The notes under the pieces are model-generated. The model was not told the DNA's origin. It saw only the letters and a list, made by a program, of their open reading frames with translations, and made no database searches. DNA of 64,000 bases from Desulfoscipio geothermicus (GTDB lineage Bacteria > Bacillota > Desulfotomaculia > Desulfotomaculales > Desulfallaceae): assembly GCA_016841205.1 (NCBI GenBank), contig JAENZP010000015.1, positions 16,128 through 80,127 of the forward strand, written 5' to 3'. This document shows positions 26,469 through 35,771 of this stretch, piece after piece (positions within the stretch are counted from its first letter, which is position 1; each line of letters opens with the position of its first letter). Made by a program: the position numbers and the translations under genes.

Positions 26469-28088
26469 ATGCGGCTGGTAACTGCGCAAGAAATGGGTGC
26501 AATGGACCAAAAGGCCAGCAAGGAATATGGCATCCCCAGCGTGGTGCTGATGGAAAATGCCGGGCTCAAAGTGGCTGATTTAGTTTCTACCCTTCTGGGC
26601 AACCTAGCCGACCGTACTGTTGTCGTTATTGCAGGCAAAGGCAATAACGGCGGTGACGGCTTTGTGGTGGCACGGCATTTATTTAACCGGGGAGCTGAAG
26701 TCCAGATTTTCTTGGCTGCGGAGGCAGAGAAGATCAAGGGTGATGCCCTGATTAATTTAAACATTTGGCAGAAGATGGGGCAGAAAGTCTTCCAGATAAT
26801 TAAAAACAGTGACACCAACCTGTTCCGGCTGGCGTTAATGAAGGCCGACCTGGTGGTGGATGCCTTGTACGGGACAGGCTTTACAGGAGCAGTGCGAGAT
26901 CAGATGGTATCCGTCATTGAGGCCGTTAATGCCAGTGGGAAGCCCGTGGTGGCTATAGACATACCCTCGGGGCTAGAAGCCGACACCGGCCTGGCCAACG
27001 GCCCGTGCATTATAGCCAAACATACGGTGACCTTTGCCCTGCCTAAGCTGGGCCTGGTACTGCCTACCGCCCAAAAATACGTGGGTGAACTGCATGTTGC
27101 AGATATATCCATTCCCGCCGCAGTAACTGCCGGCAGCACGAAAGATAAGGGCAAGAGCACCATTTTAAGTAAAAACAGGAACAGTACCTTGGGCGAAAAT
27201 GACAGCACAATGGGTTACCGATACTTAATTACCGACCGGCTGGTGCGGGAGTGGTGGCCCCGGCGTACGGGCACCGAGCATAAGGGCAATTTCGGGCGGG
27301 TGCTGGTAATCGCCGGTTCACGGGGCATGTCCGGAGCGGCTGTGATGGCTGCCCAGGCCGCGGCCCGGTCGGGTGCTGGTCTGGTCACTCTGGGAGTGCC
27401 CGCCGGCATCCACAATATCGCCGAGACCAAGCTAACCGAAGTGATGACCTTCCCGTTGTCCCAGACCGACCGGGGAACGCTCAGTATAGCAGCCCTTGAG
27501 GAAATTATGGATCGTGCCGGTAATAGTGACGTACTGGCCCTGGGTCCTGGACTGGGCACCGGCGACGAAACTGCGGAATTAGTAAAAGAAATACTGCTAA
27601 AATTGAAAATACCCTGCGTTCTTGATGCCGATGGTCTAAATGTACTAGCTGGTAAAGCCGAGCTGTTTAAAGCGGTGCAGCCTGACCTGGTGCTCACCCC
27701 CCACCCTGGAGAAATGGCCCGTCTAACGGGGCGCAGCATTGAACAGATACAAAACAACCGGCTGGGCGTAGCGGCCGCTAAAGCCGCCCAGTGGGGCTCC
27801 GTAGTGGTTCTGAAAGGCGCAGGTACAGTAGTGGCCGGCCCGGATCACACGCTTTTTATTAACAACACGGGCAACCCGGGTATGGCCGCAGGCGGCTCTG
27901 GCGATGTGCTGACGGGCATTATAGCCGGCCTTTTAGCCCAGGGTATACCGGCACTGCACGCCGCAGCCGCGGGTGTCTACCTGCACGGGCTGGCAGGTGA
28001 CACCGCTGCCCGGGAGAAGGGCATGGCCGGCCTTTTAGCCGGCGATCTATTGGAACAGCTGCCCGCAGTGCTAAAAACGATAGAGTAG
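26469..28088 (+). CDS. nnr: Bifunctional NAD(P)H-hydrate epimerase / ADP-dependent dehydratase
   Basis: 539 residues. N-terminal epimerase domain (~1-215) with [18 protein letters not shown] and [12 protein letters not shown]-terminal ribokinase-like dehydratase domain with [36 protein letters not shown] and [16 protein letters not shown]. The pair repairs hydrated NADH and NADPH. ATG 26469 is chosen because GGGAG sits about 9 nt upstream; a GTG at 26460 overlaps the acpS stop and is too close to that site. The acpS-nnr-alr order is common in Firmicutes. Confidence 0.95.
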   Translation: MRLVTAQEMGAMDQKASKEYGIPSVVLMENAGLKVADLVSTLLGNLADRTVVVIAGKGNNGGDGFVVARHLFNRGAEVQIFLAAEAEKIKGDALINLNIWQKMGQKVFQIIKNSDTNLFRLALMKADLVVDALYGTGFTGAVRDQMVSVIEAVNASGKPVVAIDIPSGLEADTGLANGPCIIAKHTVTFALPKLGLVLPTAQKYVGELHVADISIPAAVTAGSTKDKGKSTILSKNRNSTLGENDSTMGYRYLITDRLVREWWPRRTGTEHKGNFGRVLVIAGSRGMSGAAVMAAQAAARSGAGLVTLGVPAGIHNIAETKLTEVMTFPLSQTDRGTLSIAALEEIMDRAGNSDVLALGPGLGTGDETAELVKEILLKLKIPCVLDADGLNVLAGKAELFKAVQPDLVLTPHPGEMARLTGRSIEQIQNNRLGVAAAKAAQWGSVVVLKGAGTVVAGPDHTLFINNTGNPGMAAGGSGDVLTGIIAGLLAQGIPALHAAAAGVYLHGLAGDTAAREKGMAGLLAGDLLEQLPAVLKTIE

Positions 28089-28114
28089 AATCATCAAGCA
28101 TCCGGAGGTTTATT

Positions 28115-29242
28115 ATGATTTACCATGCACCGGTATGGTCTGATATCAATCTCGGAGCTCTGGCCCACAATGTCCGACAGCTCAGGAGCGTCACCAACCC
28201 ACAGGCTGAGCTAATGGCGATAGTCAAGGCCAACGCTTATGGTCACGGCGCCGAGCAGGTAGCCAGGACAGCCCTGGCCAGCGGAGCCACCCGACTGGGG
28301 GTGGCCCGGGTCAGAGAAGGGATCGAGCTGCGCGAGGCGGGCATTGATGCACCAGTGCTGGTGCTGGGATATACCATACCGGAAGAATTTCATTTAATAA
28401 TTGAGAACAACCTTATCCAAACCGTTTACAACGTTGAAATAGCCCGGGGGCTCTCTGCAACAGCCTCCCGGGCCAATAAAAATGTGCTGGTACATATTAA
28501 AGTGGATACCGGCATGGGACGCCTGGGCTTTTTACCGGATATCGGCGGCATGCGGGATATTATCAATATCGCCAGGCTGCCCCACCTGGAATTGGCAGGT
28601 ATCTTTACCCATTTCGCTACCGCAGACAGCCGCGATAAAAGCTATGCCCTGCAGCAGTGGGAAAAATTCATCGGCTTTTTAGACGCCCTTGCCCATGCAG
28701 GACTTAAATTTCCCTGCCGACACGCGGCCAACAGTGCGGCACTGTTAGATATGCCGGAAACTCACCTGGACATGGTACGGGCCGGTATTGCGGTTTATGG
28801 CGTTAATCCTTCCAATGAGTTGGTCAACCACCAGGTGCACCTGCAGCCCGTGATGACAGTTAAGTCCAGGATAGCCCACGTTAAGCAGGTGCCCGCAGGT
28901 TTCGGGGTCAGCTACGGGGCAACTTATATTACCCCTGCTCCCACAGTGATAGCTACCATACCGGCAGGCTACGCCGACGGATACAGCCGCCTGCTCTCAT
29001 CCCGGGGGGATGTGCTGATCCGCGGTCAGCGGGCACCGGTAATCGGACGCATCTGTATGGACCAGTTCATGGTGAACGCGGGACACATACCCGGTGTTGA
29101 AACGGGTGAAGAGGTGGTGCTGCTGGGCCGACAGGGTAACGAAGAAATCACTGCTAACGACATCGCCGAAAAAACATGCACTATTTCCTATGAGGTACTG
29201 TGCGCCATCAACTACCGGCGGGTACCCAGAAATTATATTTAA
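28115..29242 (+). CDS. alr: Alanine racemase
   Basis: 375-residue fold-III PLP enzyme making D-alanine for peptidoglycan. The PLP Lys38 is in [10 protein letters not shown], the glycine-rich [10 protein letters not shown] follows, [10 protein letters not shown] matches the conserved core, the catalytic Tyr is in GVSYGATY, and [11 protein letters not shown] is diagnostic. ATG with CGGAGG upstream, 26 nt after nnr, same transcript. In spore formers one alr copy may be sporulation-specific; this one's context looks vegetative. Confidence 0.96.
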   Translation: MIYHAPVWSDINLGALAHNVRQLRSVTNPQAELMAIVKANAYGHGAEQVARTALASGATRLGVARVREGIELREAGIDAPVLVLGYTIPEEFHLIIENNLIQTVYNVEIARGLSATASRANKNVLVHIKVDTGMGRLGFLPDIGGMRDIINIARLPHLELAGIFTHFATADSRDKSYALQQWEKFIGFLDALAHAGLKFPCRHAANSAALLDMPETHLDMVRAGIAVYGVNPSNELVNHQVHLQPVMTVKSRIAHVKQVPAGFGVSYGATYITPAPTVIATIPAGYADGYSRLLSSRGDVLIRGQRAPVIGRICMDQFMVNAGHIPGVETGEEVVLLGRQGNEEITANDIAEKTCTISYEVLCAINYRRVPRNYI

Positions 29243-29289
29243 GAATGTACCTAGCAGTTAAATACTACACGTGTCTTAATACTGGTTTA

Positions 29290-29979
29290 TCAGGCTACCT
29301 TATCGCAAGACTTCTGGTTAATTGAGCTGACCTCAAAGGATAGTGCTTTTTTGGGGCAGCTATGCACACATGATAAGCACCTCAGGCAGTCGCTGGAATC
29401 CAAGAAATTACCACTGTCCATTTCGTTAGGGGTCAACTGCATGGGGCAGACCTTAGCACAAATTCCGCACGATACACAGCTGTTGCTGGTCTGCAAAGGT
29501 TTTTGACCACGGGCAATCCAGTGAGCTACCGTACCCATTGGGCAGATGTGGCACCAGGTGCGAGGGTGAATAGCCCAGCCCAGCAATATGCCCACCACCG
29601 TAGTAATCGTCAGTACCCTGACCAGAGCCAGCCCCATGGCCGGCAGGTTACCCCAGGCAAGATAAAACTGTATACCTAGCACAGTAAAAATCAGCAGCAG
29701 CATAAAAGTGCGCACCGCTTCATGCTTAAATAAAGAAGGAATGTTGACTTTTCTACTAACGGGTCCCAGGAACAGGTCTAGAAAGGCACCTCGGGGACAC
29801 ATCCAGTCGCACCAGTTACGGCCCCGGAAAAAGGAGACACCCACCGCACCCAGCATACACGCGAACAGCAAAAACCCCAGCAGGGGATAAAACCAGCCGC
29901 CGATGGCCACCAGCGGCAGGACTACCCAGGTATATGCCTGTAGGTTAGTCCTGTGCAGCAAAGCTTCGTGAACTTTCAT
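29290..29979 (-). CDS. NapH/NosR-type membrane iron-sulfur protein
   Basis: 229 residues with about four membrane helices. Two CxxxCP motifs (CDWMCPRGAF near residue 57 and CHICPMGT near 148) sit at helix ends, as in NapH, NosR and RdxA proteins. The C-terminus has two [4Fe-4S] motifs, CVSCGICAKVCP and CLRCLSCVHSCP. It probably conducts electrons between the quinone pool or ferredoxin and a partner protein; no partner gene is adjacent. It has its own leftward promoter overlapped by an inverted repeat. Confidence 0.85.
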   Translation of the reverse strand: MKVHEALLHRTNLQAYTWVVLPLVAIGGWFYPLLGFLLFACMLGAVGVSFFRGRNWCDWMCPRGAFLDLFLGPVSRKVNIPSLFKHEAVRTFMLLLIFTVLGIQFYLAWGNLPAMGLALVRVLTITTVVGILLGWAIHPRTWCHICPMGTVAHWIARGQKPLQTSNSCVSCGICAKVCPMQLTPNEMDSGNFLDSSDCLRCLSCVHSCPKKALSFEVSSINQKSCDKVA

Positions 29980-30014
29980 TGATTGTTCCTCCTTGAGTTA
30001 ACCTATTATTTATA

Positions 30015-30048
30015 TATCTAATTATACAGTTTATTAGATAATAGTCAA
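30015..30048 (-). promoter_or_regulatory. Leftward promoter with overlapping operator for the NapH-like gene
   Basis: On the minus strand: -35 TTGACT (30043-30048), 16-bp spacer, -10 TATAAT (30021-30026). An inverted repeat TATCTAAT (30015-30022), N10, ATTAGATA (30033-30040) covers the -10 and the spacer. This size and placement fit a dimeric repressor (MarR- or ArsR-like). Confidence 0.6.
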
Positions 30049-30336
30049 TTACTTAGAGACCACTTAGTAATTTCATTTTTTGTATCCGATAGCTGCCTCT
30101 AATATTCCGCTTCTTAAAGAGGGAAATATACCCTCCGGGCACGAAAGCGGCGCTACGCTCCCGGATAACAACTTCTAAGATTCAAAAAGTTAAACCATAC
30201 TGAATTATGAATTTTTTTATACAAAAGTATAATATTTTTTATGCCCTTTTAGAAAAATACTCATAATATACAGGCATAACCCGCATACTAAAGCGATTTT
30301 TAACGTTGGCTGGTATAAAATATTTGAAAGGGGTGA
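30049..30336. other. Gap upstream of the TSUP pseudogene
   Basis: AT-rich, without a credible frame. It contains a loose hairpin CCGGG / CCCGG at about 30137-30164 and nothing else I can support. Confidence 0.3.
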
Positions 30337-30698
30337 TTGGTATTTCTTCCGTTACATTGGTCGGGATTGGGATTATTAGTAGGCACCCTGGCAAGTTTTG
30401 CCGAGCTGGGCGGCGGCTTTTTGATAGTGCCGCTACTGATTTTTTAGGTTAATCCGAGTCCAAAGCCGTGGGCACTTCGTTTTTAACCATTTTTATTATT
30501 TCCATATCAGCACTGGTAGCGCATAATAAACTGGCCAATGTAGATTACCGGTTGGGCTTACTGATGGGCCTTGGGCGTATAATAGGCGCCAAAATCGGCT
30601 TACGTCTAGCTGAATATGTACCCCAGGCATTGTTCAACAAAATTTTTGCTTTACTATTGGTGGTCGTGGCAGTCCGCATGATTTTTGCCAAAGTTTGA
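30337..30698 (+). pseudogene. Remnant of a TSUP (TauE/SafE) sulfite/organosulfonate permease
   Basis: A TTG start after AAAGGGGTGA opens LVGTLASFAELGGGFLIVPLLIF, the N-terminal TSUP motif, but it meets TAG at 30445-30447. The coding sense resumes in another frame with SESKAVGTSFLT...LALVAHNK-like residues and ends GLRLAEYVPQALFNKIFALLLVVVAV read in parts, the usual end of a TSUP half. A frame change at the T6 run plus a TAA at 30450 mean at least two lesions. The total is ~115 codons against ~250 normally, so an internal segment is also missing. Non-functional. Confidence 0.8.
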
Positions 30699-30705
30699 TA
30701 TAATG

Positions 30706-30745
30706 AAAGCCGTTCCCCTGCCAATTGCATTTGGAAACGGCTTTG
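30706..30745. terminator. Hairpin between convergent genes
   Basis: Stem AAAGCCGTT-CC / GG-AACGGCTTT, loop ~14 nt, followed by GATTTTAT; the A-rich side serves the leftward gene ending at 30786. Confidence 0.65.
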
Positions 30746-30785
30746 ATTTTATCATTATATTCCGCAGTTTGAGTTTTGTTACTGG

Positions 30786-31367
30786 TTATGGCTTCTTTGC
30801 ATAGCTATTCTCAAAGCGCCAGGTAAGACGGGCATCGCCATTCAACTGCATAAAGTAGTAATCCGCCCTGGAATTGACCTTAAACAAATACAGGTGGTTT
30901 TCATTGCCCGGCAGCTTAAAATTACGGGCTACCACAGCCTGTTCCACATCCAAAGGACTGTAGGAGCACCCCAAGGCATCAATTATTTGCACTTTGTCTC
31001 TGTCAAACTTAGCGTCGGTAACCAAAGCCAACCCCACAAATACCCGACCTGGTTCCGCAACGGCCACGTTTTTTGATAAATACGATAAATCCAACGTTTC
31101 AGAAAAAACAGGTTCACCGCCTCTGGCCACATAATGTTCCCCATTTACGTCAACTTGCTGTCCCAACAATACATATTGGACGGGTATCTTCACTGTAGGC
31201 ACTCCGACCCGGTCGCTGGTCTGAGTGTACAGCCAGTAAACGATAAAAAAAATCCCCGGTGCAAAGATTAAAAATATAAGCATCTTTCTTTTAAACTGAT
31301 CAGCTTCTTTATTGGATATCTTTCCCACCGTTCCATCCCTCCAGAAAAATATTTCGCCAAGACGCAT
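30786..31367 (-). CDS. Uncharacterised membrane-anchored protein (193 aa)
   Basis: Not recognised. One hydrophobic segment (MLIFLIFAPGIFFIVYWLY, residues ~29-47) is followed by an extracytoplasmic beta-rich region with VGLALVTDAKFDRDKVQIIDALG and a C-terminal strand DARLTWRFEN. The layout suggests a single-pass protein with a DUF4352-like or lipoprotein-like outer domain. ATG 31367 has GAGGG upstream. GTG 31328, 9 nt after GGAGGG, is an equally good start and would shorten it to 180 residues. Confidence 0.6.
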   Translation of the reverse strand: MRLGEIFFWRDGTVGKISNKEADQFKRKMLIFLIFAPGIFFIVYWLYTQTSDRVGVPTVKIPVQYVLLGQQVDVNGEHYVARGGEPVFSETLDLSYLSKNVAVAEPGRVFVGLALVTDAKFDRDKVQIIDALGCSYSPLDVEQAVVARNFKLPGNENHLYLFKVNSRADYYFMQLNGDARLTWRFENSYAKKP

Positions 31368-31584
31368 CAAGCCCTCGCGTTATAGTCTACAAAATTTAAC
31401 AAAAAATCCCCTGCATATTATTATTGGCTTACCAGCAATTTTTGTCAACCAGCTACACCCTGATAATAAATAGTTTACCTGATTCAAGAATTTGTACATA
31501 AAAATACAGCTAACTGGTATATTATTTTAAAAAAAGTGCCAGACTAGTACCGTTTTAGCAATAATATTGCGGAGGTGCATCTCA

Positions 31585-31773
31585 ATGCATGCAGAAGTAG
31601 ATCAGGACCTTTGTATCAGCTGCGGGGCTTGTATAGATACCTGCCCGGATGTTTTTAATTGGAACGATGACGAAAAAGCCCATTCCGTCGTAGATGAAGT
31701 ACCTGGTGATTTGGAGGAACTTGCATCAGAGGCTGCCGATGGATGTCCTACGGAAGCCATAAGCGTTAATTAA
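31585..31773 (+). CDS. Single-cluster [4Fe-4S] ferredoxin (62 aa)
   Basis: ATG 31585 after GGAGGTG. CISCGACIDTCPDVF supplies three ligands plus a fourth Cys near residue 18, and DGCPTEAISV supplies the last; the acidic middle is normal. This is the mono-cluster ferredoxin of Desulfovibrio/thermophile type. Monocistronic with a strong terminator. Likely a general low-potential carrier for the oxidoreductases in the window. Confidence 0.92.
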   Translation: MHAEVDQDLCISCGACIDTCPDVFNWNDDEKAHSVVDEVPGDLEELASEAADGCPTEAISVN

Positions 31774-31792
31774 ATGTCAGGCGCACAACAAG

Positions 31793-31824
31793 GCGCGGCT
31801 GCTATAAAGCAGTCGCGCTTTTTT
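31793..31824 (+). terminator. Intrinsic terminator after ferredoxin
   Basis: Stem GCGCGGCTGCT / AGCAGTCGCGC (one G-T pair), loop ATAA, six T. Confidence 0.88.
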
Positions 31825-31896
31825 GTTTGTTGACTGGCCAACCGCCAATATTTTAGCTATAATTAATAATGTTATTTGCCGAAAGGATAATTTTAC

Positions 31897-34170
31897 ATGA
31901 AGAGATTATACCTCCGGGCCATACTGCTCGGATCCATAATAACCATACTTGCCTGCGGACTGTGGCCGTCCGGCATAACCAAAGCCCCAACAGTGCCTTC
32001 TGTATACGGCTATGGGCTGCTCAAGCCAAAGGCTGCCGAATATCCCCCGGAACCGGGTCATATTTACCTGATCACAGTTGACCGCCTAGTACTGCAGGAC
32101 CTGGCCGGACACCCTGATCTGTTTAATGGCATAACCGGGCGGGCCGCCCTGGGATTGATGAGCGTGGGGGTAGATGGCAGTTTAATAGCAGAAAGTACTT
32201 ATGCGTCCATCGGTGCCGGAGCTCCCATCAATGCATCGGGCACCGACGCGCATGGGTTAAATAACCGGGAACTGCTCCAAGGCATCCCGGCCAGTGAAAT
32301 ATTCCGACAGAGAACCGGACTGAAGGCACTTGACGAAGCCGTGCTGCAGCTAGATATTGCTCACATCAAAAAAATAAACGAAGCTAATCGATACTCGGCA
32401 ATACCAGGCATGCTGGGCACAGTACTGCAGGATAACCATATAGCAGTGTCCGTACTGGGCAGCGCCGACAGCAATGGTAAATCAGCCCGCCCGGCAGTGG
32501 CATTGGCCATGAACAAAGACGGTCAGGTGCAGAGCGGCGACGTTAGCGGTAATTTATTATTCCATGACCCGTATTTTCCCGGAGGTCTACGGACCAACTA
32601 TGACAAACTGCTACCTCTACTGTCAGAGCAGCGCCAGCACCCTGGTTTGACGGTTGTTGAATTGGGAGACCTGGAGCGCTTGGAAATGCAAGGAGGATAC
32701 CTGGAAGATAGTGTATTGCAGGCCAAGCGATGGGAAACCCTGACCCGAATAGCCTCTTTAATTACCCAATTGCTTGGGCAGCTGGATCAAGAGCGAGATC
32801 TGTTGCTGCTGGTTTCACCTACACCCAGGGGTAACTACCTACCGAGTACTAACTATTTGACCCCTGTGCTTACCGCGGGCTGTTCTATCGAGCCCGGCCT
32901 ATTAACCTCGCCAACTACCAAGCGCCCTGGCATAATTAGAAATTCTGACCTAGCTCCAACGATACTGGCTTTTTACCATTTAAACACACCATCACAAATG
33001 TACGGCCGCCCGCTGCAGACTATAAGCGCAGACCAAAACGTAACCAGACTAACCTCGTTATACTGGCAATTGGAGCAAACTTACCAGTCCCGCTCCCCGG
33101 TACTGCACAATTATGTACTGGTACTGCTGATACTGGTACTGCTGTCTCTGGCAGCTATATTTTTGCCCCACACCAATGCACTGATGCATATACTAAAACC
33201 ACTGCTACTGGCGGTAATGGCCGTACCCGTGGCCTTACTACTGGTCACCTTGCTGCCCCATGAGTCTCTAATGGTACTTGTGTTGGAATTAATTGCCTTA
33301 ACTTTGGGCATTACAGCCGCTATAAATTTATGGCTGGTAAACCATGCCAATGATCTCGACCCGTTTATCATCGTAAGCCTATTAACATCACTGTGTATTC
33401 TCATTGATTTGTTTTGGGGCTCACCGCTACAGAAAAATTCACTGCTGGGCTATGACCCCATAGCAGGAGCCAGATTTTACGGCATTGGCAACGAATACAT
33501 GGGCGTACTGATTGGTTCCACCATCATCGGCACCACCGCCTTGATTACCCGTTTGACCACCTGCTGTCGCAAAGGGATTTTAGCCGGCACCGGCCTGTAC
33601 TTTTTAATTACTTTATACGCCATCGCAGCTCCGGAGAAGGGCACCAATGTCGGCGGGGCGCTGGCAGGGGCCTTTGCCTTGCTGGTTACCTTTTTAATGC
33701 TGGCCGGCGTCAAATTCGATATTAAAACTATTATTAAAACGGTTTTCACCGTCGGCCTTTTTATGTTGCTGTTAATCATCTATGACCTACAAAGACCGCT
33801 GGAAAGCCAGTCCCATATCGGCCGGACAGCCCACCTTATTTTACAAAACGGCCCGGGTGAAATAATTAACATAATTATTCGTAAAGTAAGTATGAACATC
33901 AAACTAATTAAGTACACTATTTGGAGCCGGGTTTTCCTGGCCAGCCTGGCTAGCTTGGTAATCCTATTTTACCGGCCGGTGGGTGTCATGCAGCGTATCT
34001 TTTCCCGCTACACCGATATGTATATAGGATTTATCGGAGTGACCACGGCCAGTATTATGGCGCTTATTTTCAATGACTCCGGTGTAGTTGCCGCAGCCAC
34101 CGCTATGATTTTCGGTGCCCCGCCACTGCTCTACCTGGTCATCCGCTCGCTGCACCCGGAAGTGCACTAA
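31897..34170 (+). CDS. Large membrane protein with extracytoplasmic phosphatase/sulfatase-like domain
   Basis: 757 residues. An N-terminal signal anchor (RAILLGSIITILACGLW) is followed by a ~370-residue outer domain: IYLITVDRLVLQDL, RAALGLMSVGVDG, YASIGAGAPINASG, LLLLVSPTP and a final KRPGIIRNSDLAPTIL. That order recalls alkaline-phosphatase-superfamily proteins (the last motif resembles the sulfatase/phosphoglycerate mutase C-terminal metal site region), but the metal ligands are not all obvious. The C-terminal half has about ten membrane helices, including GARFYGIGNEYMGVLIGS. Possibly an envelope polymer-modifying enzyme. No neighbour suggests a pathway. Confidence 0.65.
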   Translation: MKRLYLRAILLGSIITILACGLWPSGITKAPTVPSVYGYGLLKPKAAEYPPEPGHIYLITVDRLVLQDLAGHPDLFNGITGRAALGLMSVGVDGSLIAESTYASIGAGAPINASGTDAHGLNNRELLQGIPASEIFRQRTGLKALDEAVLQLDIAHIKKINEANRYSAIPGMLGTVLQDNHIAVSVLGSADSNGKSARPAVALAMNKDGQVQSGDVSGNLLFHDPYFPGGLRTNYDKLLPLLSEQRQHPGLTVVELGDLERLEMQGGYLEDSVLQAKRWETLTRIASLITQLLGQLDQERDLLLLVSPTPRGNYLPSTNYLTPVLTAGCSIEPGLLTSPTTKRPGIIRNSDLAPTILAFYHLNTPSQMYGRPLQTISADQNVTRLTSLYWQLEQTYQSRSPVLHNYVLVLLILVLLSLAAIFLPHTNALMHILKPLLLAVMAVPVALLLVTLLPHESLMVLVLELIALTLGITAAINLWLVNHANDLDPFIIVSLLTSLCILIDLFWGSPLQKNSLLGYDPIAGARFYGIGNEYMGVLIGSTIIGTTALITRLTTCCRKGILAGTGLYFLITLYAIAAPEKGTNVGGALAGAFALLVTFLMLAGVKFDIKTIIKTVFTVGLFMLLLIIYDLQRPLESQSHIGRTAHLILQNGPGEIINIIIRKVSMNIKLIKYTIWSRVFLASLASLVILFYRPVGVMQRIFSRYTDMYIGFIGVTTASIMALIFNDSGVVAAATAMIFGAPPLLYLVIRSLHPEVH

Positions 34171-34265
34171 TACAATGTAAATATAGTGCAAAACAGAGTA
34201 AAACAAAGATATCTCTTTGAAAGACAACCTAATCCAAGCAAATCCAAATAACACATAAAATATTG

Positions 34266-34293
34266 TTGACATTACATGATTTTATGCTAAAAT
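34266..34293 (+). promoter_or_regulatory. Promoter of speD
   Basis: TTGACA (34266-34271), 16-bp spacer, TAAAAT (34288-34293), about 80 nt ahead of the speD start. Confidence 0.55.
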
Positions 34294-34374
34294 TGAGTTT
34301 GGTTGGTATAAGGTAGTTATTTTACTATCGTAGGCTAATCTAAAACAATTAAATAAAGGGGGAAGATAATAAGA

Positions 34375-34755
34375 ATGAAACCTTTGGGCCGCCATGTATT
34401 AGCTGAAATCTATGGATGTGAATACGATATTCTCAATGATATAACCAAAGTGGAAAAAATTATGGTTAACGCTGCACTTGAGGCCGGTGCCGAGATCAGA
34501 GAATTTGTATTCCATAAATTCAGCCCGCAGGGGGTCAGCGGGGTGGTTGTCATATCTGAATCACATTTAGCCATTCACACCTGGCCTGAACTGGGTTATG
34601 CTGCTGTCGATGTATTTACCTGTGGAGACAAGGTGGATCCCTGGGATGCATGCAATTTTTTAACAGAGCAATTCTGCGCCAAGCATCTCACAGCTAAAGA
34701 GACAAAACGGGGTATACTTCCTGATATAATGCTTCAGGAAGCCGTAAATCTTTAG
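34375..34755 (+). CDS. speD: S-adenosylmethionine decarboxylase proenzyme
   Basis: 126 residues, the prokaryotic class 1B length. It supplies decarboxylated SAM for spermidine synthesis. The self-cleavage site is visible in ISESHLAIHTWPE: cleavage before Ser63 makes the pyruvoyl group. The conserved FTCGDKVDPW follows. ATG with AAAGGGGGAAG upstream. No speE follows; instead an unused ribosome site and a terminator come next. Confidence 0.95.
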   Translation: MKPLGRHVLAEIYGCEYDILNDITKVEKIMVNAALEAGAEIREFVFHKFSPQGVSGVVVISESHLAIHTWPELGYAAVDVFTCGDKVDPWDACNFLTEQFCAKHLTAKETKRGILPDIMLQEAVNL

Positions 34756-34791
34756 GAGGGATATTTATTAGTACCAACTTAAGTGAAGATT

Positions 34792-34841
34792 AGCATGACC
34801 TTGCTGTTTGGCACACAAACGCAAGGTCATTGCTTTTTTCG
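34792..34841 (+). terminator. Intrinsic terminator after speD
   Basis: Stem GCATGACCTTGC / GCAAGGTCATTGC with a ~16-nt loop, then TTTTTT. Confidence 0.8.
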
Positions 34842-34921
34842 GGCAAATATATGTCGATAGAAGGAAATCTTAATGCAGCACCGAATATATTAGTGTTTAA
34901 GCAAAGGAGGCTGCACTAAAA

Positions 34922-35692
34922 ATGCAAATTTTCCAGCATATCAATGATGATTTAGACATGGTACATAAGCTAATTCATAAAAATTTATTTATCAGAACAG
35001 GCCATATTAAAGATTATGTTAAGCAAGACGTTAGTTATTTATATAACAATTTAAGACCCGCACTGGTACTGATCTGCCATCGCCTATTCAGCCCGGCCAA
35101 CCGACAGACCGTGGCCCTGGCAGCCGTACTACAGTTTATTTTTATGGCTTCCCAAGTGCATATAAGATTATTGGAAGACAGACCCGGCGAAGAAAAACCT
35201 GCGGATACCCGCACCGGCTACCAATTTCCCGTGCTGGTGGGGGACTACTTATATGGCAGATTCTTTACCACCCTATGCAATGCCGGTATTGTACATTACT
35301 TGAAAAATATGGCGGAACTTATCTGCACCATGAATAAAAACGAAGTAATGGAGTTGAATAATCCGGATCTGGCCAGCACCGATCCGCTGGCATACCATGA
35401 AGTAATCCGTGGCGAATGTGCGGAACTGTTGGCCTGCGGTGCCTATCTAGGTGCTGATTTAGCTGGTGCCGACAACTTTGCTAAAGATAAACTGTATCAA
35501 TTAGGACTTAATTTGGGCATGGCTTTCGGGCTGCTGGTAAGGAACGCCCCAGCTAAACAAATCAATGAGTATGCTGGTAAAGCAGAGCTTATTTTAACCC
35601 AGCTGCCGTCCGGCAAAGATAAAGAGAGCCTGCAGAAATTGCTTGATTTATGTGCTGCAGAAAACACCACGTTAAAACGCATGGTAGTATAA
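34922..35692 (+). CDS. Polyprenyl diphosphate synthase-like protein lacking Asp-rich motifs
   Basis: 256 residues, ATG after AAAGGAGG. The order of helices follows trans-prenyl synthases: YNNLRPALVLICHRLF corresponds to the GKRLRP region and FPVLVGDYLYGRFF to the conserved LVGDYL. Both catalytic Asp-rich motifs are lost: where DDxxD is expected the sequence reads RLLEDRPGE, and the second is GLLVRN. This resembles the non-catalytic small subunit of heterodimeric heptaprenyl diphosphate synthase (HepS, ~250 aa). The next gene is mqnA, which supports a role in making the menaquinone side chain. A catalytic large subunit is not in the window. Confidence 0.7.
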   Translation: MQIFQHINDDLDMVHKLIHKNLFIRTGHIKDYVKQDVSYLYNNLRPALVLICHRLFSPANRQTVALAAVLQFIFMASQVHIRLLEDRPGEEKPADTRTGYQFPVLVGDYLYGRFFTTLCNAGIVHYLKNMAELICTMNKNEVMELNNPDLASTDPLAYHEVIRGECAELLACGAYLGADLAGADNFAKDKLYQLGLNLGMAFGLLVRNAPAKQINEYAGKAELILTQLPSGKDKESLQKLLDLCAAENTTLKRMVV

Positions 35693-35771
35693 TACAGCAC
35701 AACAATGATTAAACATATCTCGATTGGCATACTGTGGATCCCATTTCCATGTAATGGAGGAGGGTTTTGAA

